Source: Rhodoferax ferrireducens | Lineage (GTDB): Bacteria; Pseudomonadota; Gammaproteobacteria; Burkholderiales; Burkholderiaceae_C | DNA length: 64,000 bases | Assembly (NCBI GenBank): GCA_002083775.1 | Contig: MTEI01000014.1 | Coordinates: 58,730 to 122,729 of the forward strand | Reading direction: 5' to 3' | Notes under the pieces: generated by a model | Databases searched by the model: none | Told to the model about the DNA's origin: nothing | Seen by the model: only the letters and a program-made list of their open reading frames with translations | Made by a program: the position numbers and the translations under genes | Shown here: piece after piece, positions 1-7,483 of the stretch | How positions within the stretch are numbered: position 1 is the first letter of the stretch | Layout: each line of letters begins with the position of its first letter

Positions 1-5
1 CATGG

Positions 6-527
6 GTGCGCGATGAAATGCGCATCGATAACCCGCGCATCACCAGCGAACCCCCAGCCACCTATTACGAGCCCAGGCACCATTGGCTGGGCGACTGGCC
101 GGTGCCCCTGATTCCCTTTCGCGGCGGGCCGGTTCACGCCATCCCGTTGACCGATGTGCGCCAAATTGAGCCCGCCATTGGCATCCTGTGCCGTCGCGCC
201 CAGAAAGTTCTGCCGGATTTGCTGGCATCGCTGGAAAACCTGGATGGCTATGTCCGGTTGTATTGCGGCGACCCGGCGCGGGTGCCTGAGCCGTGGCGGG
301 TTAAAACCTACAACGAGGGGCCATTTGTGAGCGTGAGCTACCTGACGCTGTTGCGACTGCTGTGTGCCGAACTGGCGCACCACCCCAATCTGCGGGCGAT
401 GTGTGACCATGCCGAACGGGCCTTGGATGCAGCCGAGCCCGCCTTGAGAAAACAGATGTTCGGGGCAGAAGTGCAGGAAATGCGCGCACGGCTCATGCGC
501 TTGCGCGCCAGGATGCTGAGTCGGTGA
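6..527 (+). CDS. Hypothetical protein, possibly 5'-truncated by window edge
   Basis: An open frame of up to 173 codons is seen. The first possible in-window starts are GTG at 6 and ATG at 18, but the frame is open to the window edge, so the true start may lie upstream. The product is soluble-looking, without a signal peptide or membrane segment. Its C-terminal third is rich in Ala, Arg and Leu and probably helical. I do not recognise a family and assign no function. The next gene on the same strand begins 61 bp downstream, behind a repeat element. Confidence 0.6.
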   Translation: MRDEMRIDNPRITSEPPATYYEPRHHWLGDWPVPLIPFRGGPVHAIPLTDVRQIEPAIGILCRRAQKVLPDLLASLENLDGYVRLYCGDPARVPEPWRVKTYNEGPFVSVSYLTLLRLLCAELAHHPNLRAMCDHAERALDAAEPALRKQMFGAEVQEMRARLMRLRARMLSR

Positions 528-535
528 TCATTTTT

Positions 536-580
536 GGCCTCCAGCCCTTGCTGATAAAGCGTCAGTAGCTCTCAAATTTA
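536..580 (+). repeat. Palindromic repeat family, copy 1
   Basis: A diverged copy of the window's recurrent repeat, whose plus orientation reads GGCCTCTAGCCCTTAT, a short loop, then ATAAGGGCTAGTAGCTAT. Here GGCCTCCAGCCCTT and CAGTAGCT are kept. It lies between two genes on the same strand. Confidence 0.6.
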
Positions 581-588
581 AAGCAGTT

Positions 589-1518
589 ATGCACCCTCTT
601 CGCATCACTTTTTGTTGTCAAGCGACAGATCCTGCGCCGTGGCTGGCGGGCCTGCGTGCGGCTTTTCCGCAGGCGGAGATCGCCGTCTGGCAGCCCGGTG
701 CGCCGCCAGCTGACTACGCGGTGGTCTGGGCGCCACCCCAACCCTTTTTTGACGAACAGCCGCAACTCAAAGGCATTTTCAACATCGGTGCCGGTGTCGA
801 TGCCCTGCTGAAACTGCGCTTGCCACCAAACGCCGTGGTGGTGCGGCTGGAAGACGCGGGCATGGCGGTGCAGATGGCTGAATACGTTTGCCAGGGCGCC
901 ATCCGCCACTTTCGTGATCTGAATGCTTACGCCGATGACGTTCGCGCTGGACATTGGTCGTTTTACAAACCGCGCCAACGCAGCGACTTCCCGGTAGGCA
1001 TCATGGGCTTGGGCGTACTCGGCGCGCGGGTGGCGCAGGCATTGCAGCACTTTGAGTTCCCGGTCAACGGCTGGAGCCGCTCGCCGAAAGCGCTGGACGG
1101 TGTGCGGACCTTCAGCGGCGCGGCGCAATTGCCTGACTTTCTGGCCAGCAGCCGTGTGCTGGTGAACCTGCTGCCGCTCACACCCGACACCGCCAATATC
1201 CTGAACCGCGAACATTTAAGCCGCCTGCAGCCAGGGGGTTACGTCATCAACGTGGCGCGCGGTGCGCATCTGGTGGATGACGATTTGCTGGCGCTGCTCG
1301 ACAGCGGTCATCTGGCGGGTGCCCTGCTGGACGTGTTCCGCACTGAGCCACTGCCTGCCGACCATCCGTTCTGGCAACACCCCAAAATCACCATCACCCC
1401 GCACACCTCGGCGCGCACCCTGCGCAGCGAAAGCATCGCGCAAATCGCCGCCAAGATGGGCGCGATGCAGCGCGGTGAGACGCTCATCGGCGTTGTTGAT
1501 GTGGGACGCGGGTATTGA
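589..1518 (+). CDS. Glyoxylate/hydroxypyruvate reductase (GhrA-like D-2-hydroxyacid dehydrogenase)
   Basis: The product (309 residues) is predicted to reduce glyoxylate or hydroxypyruvate with NAD(P)H in the cytoplasm. A Rossmann motif GLGVLG lies near residues 140-145. The catalytic Arg-Glu-His triad of the D-2-hydroxyacid dehydrogenase family is visible as R224 (VARGAH), E253 (RTEPL) and H272 (TPHTSA). Length and the early VWAPP segment fit the GhrA branch better than SerA or PdxB. The ATG at 589 is the first in the frame. The exact substrate cannot be read from sequence. Confidence 0.85.
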   Translation: MHPLRITFCCQATDPAPWLAGLRAAFPQAEIAVWQPGAPPADYAVVWAPPQPFFDEQPQLKGIFNIGAGVDALLKLRLPPNAVVVRLEDAGMAVQMAEYVCQGAIRHFRDLNAYADDVRAGHWSFYKPRQRSDFPVGIMGLGVLGARVAQALQHFEFPVNGWSRSPKALDGVRTFSGAAQLPDFLASSRVLVNLLPLTPDTANILNREHLSRLQPGGYVINVARGAHLVDDDLLALLDSGHLAGALLDVFRTEPLPADHPFWQHPKITITPHTSARTLRSESIAQIAAKMGAMQRGETLIGVVDVGRGY

Positions 1519-1563
1519 CGAAACTTGTTTTGAATCGATTGATCTATCGCCATGCAGGGTTAA

Positions 1564-1573
1564 TGTATATACA
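1564..1573. promoter_or_regulatory. Candidate operator/promoter of brnTA
   Basis: A perfect 10-bp palindrome TGTATATACA lies 8 bp before the brnT start and overlaps an AT-rich stretch (TATACAAT) that could be the -10 box. BrnA-type antitoxins are known to repress their own operon, so this is a plausible BrnA operator. That assignment is inference. Confidence 0.45.
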
Positions 1574-1581
1574 ATAACCTC

Positions 1582-1803
1582 ATGCGTATCACCTTTGATC
1601 CCGCCAAGCGGGACAAAACGTTTGAAGACCGCGGCCTGGCGTTTGAAGATGCTGCGATGGTCTTTGCCGGTATAACGCTGGAAGTGGAAGACACGCGCGA
1701 AAACTATGGTGAAACACGCGTCATTTGCTACGGCTGGCTGCAGGGTCGGATGGTTGTGGTGGGTACACCCCGCGTGGCGCGGATCGTCACGTATTCAGTA
1801 TAA
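1582..1803 (+). pseudogene. brnT: BrnT-family ribonuclease toxin, C-terminus lost by frameshift
   Basis: The first ~70 residues follow the BrnT pattern: FDPAKRDKTFEDRGLAFEDA, then VEDTRENYGETR, then GRMVVVGTPR. BrnT is a type II toxin with an RNase fold. The frame stops at 1801-1803 after IVTYSV. The usual conserved BrnT tail is present immediately downstream but in another frame: from about 1797 to the TGA at 1854-1856 it reads SIRKANEREQKRIAPYLEV. A one-base loss (or equivalent) near 1786-1798 therefore split the gene. No slippery heptamer is evident, so programmed frameshifting is not indicated. The toxin is probably inactive unless the shift is a sequencing error. Confidence 0.8.
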
Positions 1804-1812
1804 GGAAAGCCA

Positions 1813-2085
1813 ATGAACGCGAACAAAAGCGCATCGCGCCCTACCTTGAAGTCTGATCTCGCCCGGGTGGATGGGCACGTTTTGAATGACGATGACAATG
1901 ACGCGCTTCCGGAACTCACCGATGCCATGCTGGCTCGCGCCAAAGTGAACAAAGGCGGCAGGCCATGCTCTAGCAACCCGCGACAGCTGATTTCCCTGCG
2001 CCTGCCCGCCGATGTGATTGAGCGCTGGCGCGCTACGGGTGCCGGTTGGCAAACGCGTATGGCCGAGCGTTTAAGTCAGATTTAA
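1813..2085 (+). CDS. brnA: BrnA-family antitoxin
   Basis: An intact 90-residue antitoxin: ELTDAMLARAKVNKGGRP, then the DNA-binding core QLISLRLPADVIERWRATG and the tail WQTRMAERLSQI, as in BrnA ribbon-helix-helix antitoxins. It neutralises BrnT by direct binding and represses the operon. Its ATG lies inside the displaced 3' coding part of brnT, preserving the usual toxin-antitoxin overlap. The antitoxin appears intact although its toxin is broken. Confidence 0.9.
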   Translation: MNANKSASRPTLKSDLARVDGHVLNDDDNDALPELTDAMLARAKVNKGGRPCSSNPRQLISLRLPADVIERWRATGAGWQTRMAERLSQI

Positions 2086-2091
2086 CTTGAG

Positions 2092-3012
2092 ATGATCCCA
2101 ATGAACCTTCCCATCCGCGTCAAACTCGTCGAAGTCGGCCCGCGCGACGGCCTGCAAAACGAAAAACAAAGTGTTCCCGCCGCCATCAAGATTGAGCTGG
2201 TGCGCCGCCTGCAGGCCGCTGGCCTGAAAGAAATCGAAGTCACCAGCTTCGTCAGCCCCAAATGGGTGCCGCAGATGGCCGACAACTTGGAGGTCATGGC
2301 GGGCATCACGCGCCTGCCCGGTGTGCGTTACTCGGTGCTCACGCCCAACCTCAAGGGTTTTGAGGCGGCGCTGGCCTCCCAGCCTGATGAAATCGTTGTC
2401 TTTGGCGCCGCCAGCGAAGCCTTCAGCCAGAAAAACATCAACTGTTCCATCGCCGAGAGCATCGAACGCTTTGCCCCGGTGGTCGCGGCCGCACGCGCCG
2501 CTGGCATCTACGTGCGTGGTGCCATGAGCTGCACCGTAGGCTGCCCGTATGAGGGCGACATTGCCCCGGAGCGTGTCCGCTATCTGGCTGGCCTGATGCG
2601 CGGCATCGGCGTGCAGCATGTGGGTGTGGCCGACACCATTGGTGTGGGCACCCCGCTCAAGGTGCAGCGCGCGGTGGAAGCCACCTTGAAGCACTACGAC
2701 CTGAGCGACATTTCTGGCCATTTCCACGACACCTACGGCCAGGCGCTGGCCAACACGTTGATCTGCCTGCAGATGGGGGTTTGGCAATTTGACACGTCCG
2801 TAGCCGGTCTGGGCGGCTGCCCGTATGCCAAAGGCGCTACTGGAAACGTCGCGACTGAGGACGTGGTGTACATGCTGCACGGCATGGGCATCGCCACCGG
2901 TATTGACCTGGACAAGTTGATCGACGCGGGTCAGTTCATCAGCGACTTTCTGCAGCGCCCCACCAATTCGCGCGCTGGCAAGGCGCTGTTCACCAAGCGT
3001 TCTGCGTCATGA
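2092..3012 (+). CDS. mvaB: Hydroxymethylglutaryl-CoA lyase
   Basis: Cleaves 3-hydroxy-3-methylglutaryl-CoA to acetyl-CoA and acetoacetate, the last step of leucine catabolism. The 306-residue TIM-barrel protein shows VGPRDGLQNE near the N-terminus, the metal-site motif HFHDTYGQ, and the signature GLGGCPYAKGATGN with the catalytic cysteine. ATG codons at 2092 and 2101 are both possible starts; the VKLVEVGPRDG core follows either closely. The stop overlaps the next start (ATGA at 3009), so it is probably cotranscribed with the ybaK-like gene. No other leucine catabolism genes are in the window. Confidence 0.93.
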   Translation: MIPMNLPIRVKLVEVGPRDGLQNEKQSVPAAIKIELVRRLQAAGLKEIEVTSFVSPKWVPQMADNLEVMAGITRLPGVRYSVLTPNLKGFEAALASQPDEIVVFGAASEAFSQKNINCSIAESIERFAPVVAAARAAGIYVRGAMSCTVGCPYEGDIAPERVRYLAGLMRGIGVQHVGVADTIGVGTPLKVQRAVEATLKHYDLSDISGHFHDTYGQALANTLICLQMGVWQFDTSVAGLGGCPYAKGATGNVATEDVVYMLHGMGIATGIDLDKLIDAGQFISDFLQRPTNSRAGKALFTKRSAS

Positions 3013-3524
3013 GCCACACGCCCGCCAAACCCCTGCCCGAAGGCGTGTTACGCGTGGCCCAGGTGCTGCGCGACAAAGGCCACCCGCATGCGCCGGTGAT
3101 GCTCAGCGATGCCGCGCGCACTGCCCAGCAGGCAGCGGATGTCCTGGGCATCCAGCTCGGGCAGATTGCCAAAAGCATCATCTTCAGGCGCAAGCCGGAC
3201 GCCGCCGCCGTGCTGGTCATCACCTCGGGCGACCGTCGCGTCGATGAAAAGAAGGTCCAGGCGCTGGTGTGCGCGCAGGGCCAGAAACTTGGCCGCGCCG
3301 ATGCCGACTTTGTCAAAGCCAGCACCGGCTTTTCCATTGGCGGTGTGTCCCCAGTCGGCCACGCCATGCCGCCAATAACCCTGATTGACCGCGACCTGCT
3401 GCGTTTTGTTGAAATCTGGGCCGCTGCCGGCCACCCGCACGGCGTTTTCAAATTGCATCCAGAGCACCTAGCACACCTGACGGGTGCGCCAGTGGCCGAC
3501 GTCACCGAACAGGCGAACCCATGA
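3009..3524 (+). CDS. YbaK/EbsC-family aminoacyl-tRNA deacylase
   Basis: A 171-residue member of the YbaK/ProX editing family, whose known members hydrolyse mischarged tRNAs such as Cys-tRNA(Pro) or Ala-tRNA(Pro). Seen are the core QLGQIAKSIIF, the lysine-containing stretch DRRVDEKKV and the glycine loop GFSIGGVSPVGH. It overlaps the HMG-CoA lyase gene and the DUF1289 gene by 4 bp each, forming a tight run of short housekeeping genes. Which mischarged tRNA it acts on is not decidable here. Confidence 0.85.
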   Translation: MSHTPAKPLPEGVLRVAQVLRDKGHPHAPVMLSDAARTAQQAADVLGIQLGQIAKSIIFRRKPDAAAVLVITSGDRRVDEKKVQALVCAQGQKLGRADADFVKASTGFSIGGVSPVGHAMPPITLIDRDLLRFVEIWAAAGHPHGVFKLHPEHLAHLTGAPVADVTEQANP

Positions 3525-3772
3525 CACTCCACCCAAAAGCGATGATTTTTCTAGCTGCTACCGCCCGCGATATAAGGGCTAGCGGCCAAAAATATGACAA
3601 AGGTGTGCCCTCGCCGTGCATGTCGGTGTGTCAGATGGACGACGACACCGCGCTGTGCCAGGGCTGCCTGCGCACGCTGGACGAAATCCGCCAGTGGGGC
3701 AATGCCAATGACACGCAGCGCCGCGTCATCTGGCAAGCCATCGAGGCGCGCACTGTCCACTACGCGCCATGA
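3521..3772 (+). CDS. DUF1289 family small cysteine protein
   Basis: The domain is recognised by CMSVCQMDDDTALCQGC followed by RTLDEIRQW, the four-cysteine pattern of DUF1289, probably metal-binding; function unknown. Family members normally start just before the first PSPC. Here the frame has about 30 extra N-terminal residues, of which roughly residues 11-25 are encoded by a copy of the palindromic repeat (3551-3594). The ATG at 3521 overlaps the previous stop (ATGA) and is the best coupled start, but ATG 3542 or a GTG near PSPC are alternatives. Confidence 0.8.
   Translation: MTLHPKAMIFLAATARDIRASGQKYDKGVPSPCMSVCQMDDDTALCQGCLRTLDEIRQWGNANDTQRRVIWQAIEARTVHYAP
3551..3594 (-). repeat. Palindromic repeat family, copy 2 (inside DUF1289 ORF)
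   Basis: Reads TAGCTGCTACCGCCC, then ATATAAGGGCTAGCGGCC, then AAAAATAT, the minus orientation of the family. It lies in frame in the N-terminal coding part of the DUF1289 gene and has no stop in that frame. Confidence 0.7.
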
Positions 3773-4389
3773 AACACATCACTTTCTACCTGGATTTCAT
3801 CTCGCCCTACGCCTATCTGGCGTATGAGAAACTGCCTGAGGCTTTGATGGGCCACAGCGTCAGCGTCAGTTACAAACCGCTTCTGTTTGCCGCGCTGCTC
3901 AAGCACCATGGCCAGTTAGGCCCGGCCGAAATACCCGGTAAACGTGAGTGGACGTATCGCCAGGTGTTGTGGCTGGCGCGGCAAAACAGCATTGATTTGC
4001 AGCTGCCCGCACAGCACCCGTTCAACCCATTGGGTCTGCTGCGCCTGGCGCTGGCTTGTAGCGACACCGGGCAGCCCAATCGTTATGTCTGCGAAACCAT
4101 TTTTCGCCATGTTTGGCAAGGCGGTCAGGACGCAGCTGATGCGCAGCGCCTGCAAACCTTGACAGCACAACTGGCCCCGATGCGCGATGTCAACGACGAA
4201 CTGGCCAAGATCCAGCTGCGCAGCAACACCGACGATGCCATCGCCAAGGGCGTGTTTGGTGTGCCCACTTTCGAGGTCGATGGCAAACTGTTCTGGGGCC
4301 TGGATGCGCTACCCATGCTCAAAGCCTACCTGGACGGCGATGCCACGTTTGACAGCGATTGGGATGCGGCTGCTCACGTGGGCCGCTGA
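3769..4389 (+). CDS. DsbA-family 2-hydroxychromene-2-carboxylate isomerase-like protein
   Basis: A 206-residue thioredoxin-fold protein of the DsbA/kappa-GST superfamily. It begins FYLDFISPYAYLAYE, where the Ser of SPY replaces the CxxC motif, typical of HCCA isomerases that use glutathione. A GVFGVPTFEV segment with the cis-Pro loop lies near residue 160. Known relatives act in naphthalene and related aromatic degradation, but no aromatic catabolic genes are nearby, so the substrate is open. It overlaps the DUF1289 gene by 4 bp. Confidence 0.85.
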   Translation: MKHITFYLDFISPYAYLAYEKLPEALMGHSVSVSYKPLLFAALLKHHGQLGPAEIPGKREWTYRQVLWLARQNSIDLQLPAQHPFNPLGLLRLALACSDTGQPNRYVCETIFRHVWQGGQDAADAQRLQTLTAQLAPMRDVNDELAKIQLRSNTDDAIAKGVFGVPTFEVDGKLFWGLDALPMLKAYLDGDATFDSDWDAAAHVGR

Positions 4390-4416
4390 ACGTCACTTGC
4401 AAGAACAGATTTGATT

Positions 4417-4488
4417 TGTCATGCCGGGCTACGACCCGGCATCCATGACCTCGGGTGGCATGGATTGCGGATCGCGTCCGCAATGACA
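4417..4488. repeat. Three-hairpin (cloverleaf-like) intergenic repeat
   Basis: Nested palindromes: ATGCCGGG/CCCGGCAT (4421-4428 with 4435-4442), CCATG/CATGG (4443-4447 with 4459-4463) and ATTGCGGA/TCCGCAAT (4464-4471 with 4477-4484), closed by TGTC (4417-4420) and GACA (4485-4488). It lies between two convergent genes. The design resembles dispersed palindromic elements known from other proteobacteria. Confidence 0.75.
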
Positions 4489-4545
4489 TCCATGCTTCAT
4501 GCTTTGGATGGGCGATTCTTCCAAGACGGGGGATATCGTAAAAAT

Positions 4546-5559
4546 TTATCCGCCCGACTCCACCTCAAACGCCTTGTGTTTGCCCTGCGCCAGAAAAGTT
4601 GCCGCCTGGGTCAACGCTGCCGTCAAAGACGCTTTCAACGTGTGAGGCGGGTTGATCACTAACACGCCGCTGGCGGGCAAACCGGGCCGCACCACCTCAC
4701 CGGCCTCGTCATGCCCCAGTTTGCTGGACTTGACGGTGAGTGTGGCGTTGAGCCAAGGCAGTTTTTCGCGGTTGGCCAAAGTTTTGAGCTTGCGCGGCAG
4801 GTCGTGCGCCTCGGGGCGCGGAATGATCGGGTACCAGACCATGTAGGTGCCGGTGGCAAAACGCTTCACCGCATCGGTCATCATTTCCACCACGCGCGGG
4901 TAGTCGCTTTTGATTTCATAGCTGGGGTCGCACAACACCAGCGCGCGCCGCGAGGGTGGCGGCAAAAATTTCTTCAGCCCCTCAAAGCCGTCTTCCTGCA
5001 GCACGGCAATCGACCGCCCGGCATTCAACTGTGCGATGTTGGCGCTCAGCGTTTTGGCATCGGTGGGATGGATTTCAAACAGCTTGAGCCGATCGCGGTC
5101 GCGCTCTTTCAGCAGGTGGTGAATGATGAACGGCGAGCCCGGATACACCTTGTGGCTGCCCGCTTTGTTGAAGCTGGCCACCAGGTCCAGATAGTCCTGC
5201 AATGCCGGTGCCAGTGGCGCAGCCTGGGGTGGCTTCTTGGTGCTCTTGGCTGCAGCAGCCGTCTTGGTTGCTGTGTTTTCAATAGCAACTTGGCCTTGAT
5301 GAACGGGAGCTAGAGGCTTATTTTCTATAGAACTGGCGGGTGCAATGGCGGCCAGCAGTTTCAGATAGCCTTCGGCTGCCTCGCCACTGGTTTGCGCGTA
5401 GTCGCCATCCAGCCGGTACAGACCCGCCCCGGCGTGGGTGTCAAACACATTGAGCGCGGTGTTCTTTTGGGTCATATAGCGCAGCACCGCCAGCAGGGCA
5501 GTGTGCTTGAGGACATCGGCATGGTTGCCGGCATGAAAGGCGTGGCGATAACTGAACAT
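4546..5559 (-). CDS. rlmJ: 23S rRNA (adenine-2030-N6)-methyltransferase RlmJ
   Basis: Methylates A2030 of 23S rRNA using S-adenosylmethionine. The N-terminus SYRHAFHAGNHADVLKH and the SAM-binding FDTHAGAGLY are diagnostic. The catalytic motif reads DPSYE (DPPYE in E. coli). The product is 337 residues, clearly longer than the ~280 usual. The excess is a low-complexity Ala/Lys/Pro insert at about residues 72-118, part of which (about 77-93) is encoded by a palindromic repeat copy. The flanking conserved blocks remain in frame, so the enzyme is probably active with an added loop. Confidence 0.92.
   Translation of the reverse strand: MFSYRHAFHAGNHADVLKHTALLAVLRYMTQKNTALNVFDTHAGAGLYRLDGDYAQTSGEAAEGYLKLLAAIAPASSIENKPLAPVHQGQVAIENTATKTAAAAKSTKKPPQAAPLAPALQDYLDLVASFNKAGSHKVYPGSPFIIHHLLKERDRDRLKLFEIHPTDAKTLSANIAQLNAGRSIAVLQEDGFEGLKKFLPPPSRRALVLCDPSYEIKSDYPRVVEMMTDAVKRFATGTYMVWYPIIPRPEAHDLPRKLKTLANREKLPWLNATLTVKSSKLGHDEAGEVVRPGLPASGVLVINPPHTLKASLTAALTQAATFLAQGKHKAFEVESGG
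5282..5324 (-). repeat. Palindromic repeat family, copy 3 (inside rlmJ)
   Basis: Reads ATAGCAACTTGGCCTTGAT, then GGGAGCTAGAGGCTTATTTT, a diverged minus-orientation copy. It lies in frame in rlmJ and encodes part of its extra loop. Confidence 0.65.
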
Positions 5560-5592
5560 GGTTCGATGTTACCGCGTTGCCCTGGAACTTTG

Positions 5593-5598
5593 TATAAT
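5593..5598 (+). promoter_or_regulatory. Candidate -10 box for the rplM-rpsI operon
   Basis: A perfect TATAAT lies about 180 bp upstream of rplM, just outside the divergent rlmJ start. No good -35 is at the expected spacing (TTACCG at 5569-5574 is the nearest). If used, it gives a leader of roughly 175 nt that could hold control structures; I did not find a known leader motif in it. Confidence 0.45.
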
Positions 5599-5778
5599 GC
5601 TCGGCTTCGCAGCGCTTTTGTGGCTCCGCGGCGAAGACCGCGCCAAGTATCAGCTTGGGGCAACTCCCCACCTAAGAGATTCCCACTGAACCTGAAGATC
5701 AACGTCTGAGGGTTTGGAATAGAAGGAACACCGACCGTGGAAAAGAGCCCGCCAAACCTTCTTTTAAAGAGAAATCTC

Positions 5779-6207
5779 ATGTCAACTTTCAGCGCAAAAC
5801 CCGCTGAGGTCGTGCACGAGTGGTTTGTGATTGACGCGACCGACAAGGTCCTCGGACGAGTAGCCAGCGAAGTTGCTCTCCGTTTGCGCGGCAAACACAA
5901 GGCCATTTACACGCCTCACGTCGATACCGGCGACTTCATCATCGTCACCAACGCAGCCCAGTTGCGCGTGACCGGTGCCAAGTCTCTGGACAAGGTCTAC
6001 TACAGCCACTCCGGTTACCCGGGCGGCATCAGTTCCACCAACTTCCGTGACATGCAAGCCAAATTCCCCGGCCGCGCTTTGGAAAAAGCCGTCAAGGGCA
6101 TGCTGCCCAAGGGCCCGCTTGGCTACGCCATGATCAAGAAGCTCAAGGTGTACGGTGGTGCAGAGCACCCGCACACTGCCCAGCAACCCAAAGTGTTGGT
6201 TCTTTAA
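5779..6207 (+). CDS. rplM: 50S ribosomal protein L13
   Basis: The 142-residue length equals that of E. coli L13. The sequence from [11 protein letters not shown] through [16 protein letters not shown] and the H-S-GYPGG region is typical. The frame is open to a GTG at 5737, but the ATG at 5779 gives the family's normal N-terminus. L13 binds 23S rRNA early in 50S assembly. It is followed by rpsI after 11 bp, the conserved L13-S9 operon. Confidence 0.97.
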   Translation: MSTFSAKPAEVVHEWFVIDATDKVLGRVASEVALRLRGKHKAIYTPHVDTGDFIIVTNAAQLRVTGAKSLDKVYYSHSGYPGGISSTNFRDMQAKFPGRALEKAVKGMLPKGPLGYAMIKKLKVYGGAEHPHTAQQPKVLVL

Positions 6208-6218
6208 GGAGCTTTGAG

Positions 6219-6611
6219 ATGATTGGTGAATGGAACAATGGTACCGGCCGTCGCAAATCCAGCGTCGCCCGTGTTTTCCTGAAAAAAGGCTCCGGCCAAA
6301 TCGTGATCAACGGCAAAGACATTCAAAACTTCTTTGGCCGCGAAACCTCGATCATGATCTGCAAGCAGCCGCTGATGCTGACCAACCACGCTGAAACCTT
6401 TGACATCATGGTCAATGTGGCTGGTGGCGGTGAGTCGGGTCAAGCCGGTGCCGTGCGCCACGGCATCACCCGCGCCCTGATCGACTACGACGCCACCCTC
6501 AAGCCCGAGTTGAGCAAAGCCGGTTTCGTGACCCGCGATGCCCGTGAAGTCGAGCGTAAGAAGGTCGGTTTGCACGGTGCTCGCCGTCGCAAGCAGTTCT
6601 CCAAGCGTTAA
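6219..6611 (+). CDS. rpsI: 30S ribosomal protein S9
   Basis: 130 residues as usual for S9, with [13 protein letters not shown] at the start and the conserved C-terminal tail RRRKQFSKR that reaches the ribosomal P site. AAGGAG six bases before the ATG is a strong ribosome binding site. Second gene of the L13-S9 operon; a hairpin with a T-rich tail follows. Confidence 0.97.
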   Translation: MIGEWNNGTGRRKSSVARVFLKKGSGQIVINGKDIQNFFGRETSIMICKQPLMLTNHAETFDIMVNVAGGGESGQAGAVRHGITRALIDYDATLKPELSKAGFVTRDAREVERKKVGLHGARRRKQFSKR

Positions 6612-6625
6612 TTTCCGCTTCAACC

Positions 6626-6672
6626 AAATGGCCGCCTGGATGCAAGTTCTGGCGGCTGTTTGCTTTTTGGTG
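6626..6672 (+). terminator. Likely rho-independent terminator after rpsI
   Basis: GCCGCC (6631-6636) pairs with GGCGGC (6651-6656); the stem extends through G-U pairs to AAA/TTT, and TGTTTGCTTTTT follows. It overlaps the 5' part of the next ORF, supporting a later start for that gene. Confidence 0.6.
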
Positions 6673-6695
6673 GCCTGATACGCCGGATCCGCCTG

Positions 6696-7433
6696 ATGCG
6701 ACTCAAACTCCTGATGCGACGCCTCACCGTCAGCGCACCCCGCATGGCGGTGCGCAGCGCGTTGCCGTGGCCGTTTCGTTGGGCGGTGCTGGCTATCGTG
6801 GCGGGCTTTTGCGCGGTGATTGCGTTGTGGGCGTTTGAGTTTGGCAAGGACATTGCCGGGCTGGACAATGGCAACCCGGCGCAGTGGCAGCAGTTGCAGT
6901 TTGAAAATGCGGCGCTCAAGGCTCAGGTGGAAACCTTGACCGAACAACGTGACAAGGCGCAGTTCGTCGCCAATACGGCCGACACGGTCTTGATGGCTGA
7001 AAAAGTGGCGCATGAGCAACTGCTTGCGGCCTCACGACAGTTGACGCTGGAAAATCAGCGACTCAAGGACGATCTTGGTTTTTTCGAGACACTGATTCCG
7101 GCCTCTGGTCCCAATACGGGAACTTTGGCCATCCGTGGCTTACAGGCTGAGGCACTGCCTTCGGGCGAGATCAAATGGCAGGTGCTGGTGATTCAAGGGG
7201 TCAAGAACCCGGTTGAGTTTGAAGGTAGGCTGGAGCTGGTGTTTTCAGGCGTGTCCGGCGGTAAGCCGTGGTCAGGTGCGCCACCGAGTGGTGCTTTGAG
7301 CATCCGCATCAAGCAATACGGGCGGCTCGAAGGTCTCTACCAGCCGCCTGAGCAGACCGTGGTCAAGTCGGTGACGGTCAAGGCGATGGACGGGCCAACG
7401 GTGCGGGCGCTGCAAACCATCAAAATATCCTGA
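6696..7433 (+). CDS. DUF6776 family single-pass membrane protein
   Basis: The product has one transmembrane helix near residues 30-50 (WAVLAIVAGFCAVIALWAF), a coiled-coil-like stretch rich in Gln/Glu/Leu (about 65-130) and a C-terminal beta-rich domain. This layout fits DUF6776, of unknown function, commonly next to bactofilin genes in Burkholderiales. The frame is open from a TTG at 6660, but that lies in the rpsI terminator, so the ATG at 6696 is preferred; ATG 6714 is also possible. The bactofilin gene follows at 50 bp, so the two may act together in envelope organisation (inference). Confidence 0.75.
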   Translation: MRLKLLMRRLTVSAPRMAVRSALPWPFRWAVLAIVAGFCAVIALWAFEFGKDIAGLDNGNPAQWQQLQFENAALKAQVETLTEQRDKAQFVANTADTVLMAEKVAHEQLLAASRQLTLENQRLKDDLGFFETLIPASGPNTGTLAIRGLQAEALPSGEIKWQVLVIQGVKNPVEFEGRLELVFSGVSGGKPWSGAPPSGALSIRIKQYGRLEGLYQPPEQTVVKSVTVKAMDGPTVRALQTIKIS

Positions 7434-7483
7434 GGGTTGGCGTGACGGGTATGGCGGAACATTTTGAAACGAGAAGGTGACTC

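Noticed and set aside
1530..1550. TTGATCTATCGCC upstream of brnT as an FNR site
   Set aside because: Only one half-site matches. The second half has no ATCAA.
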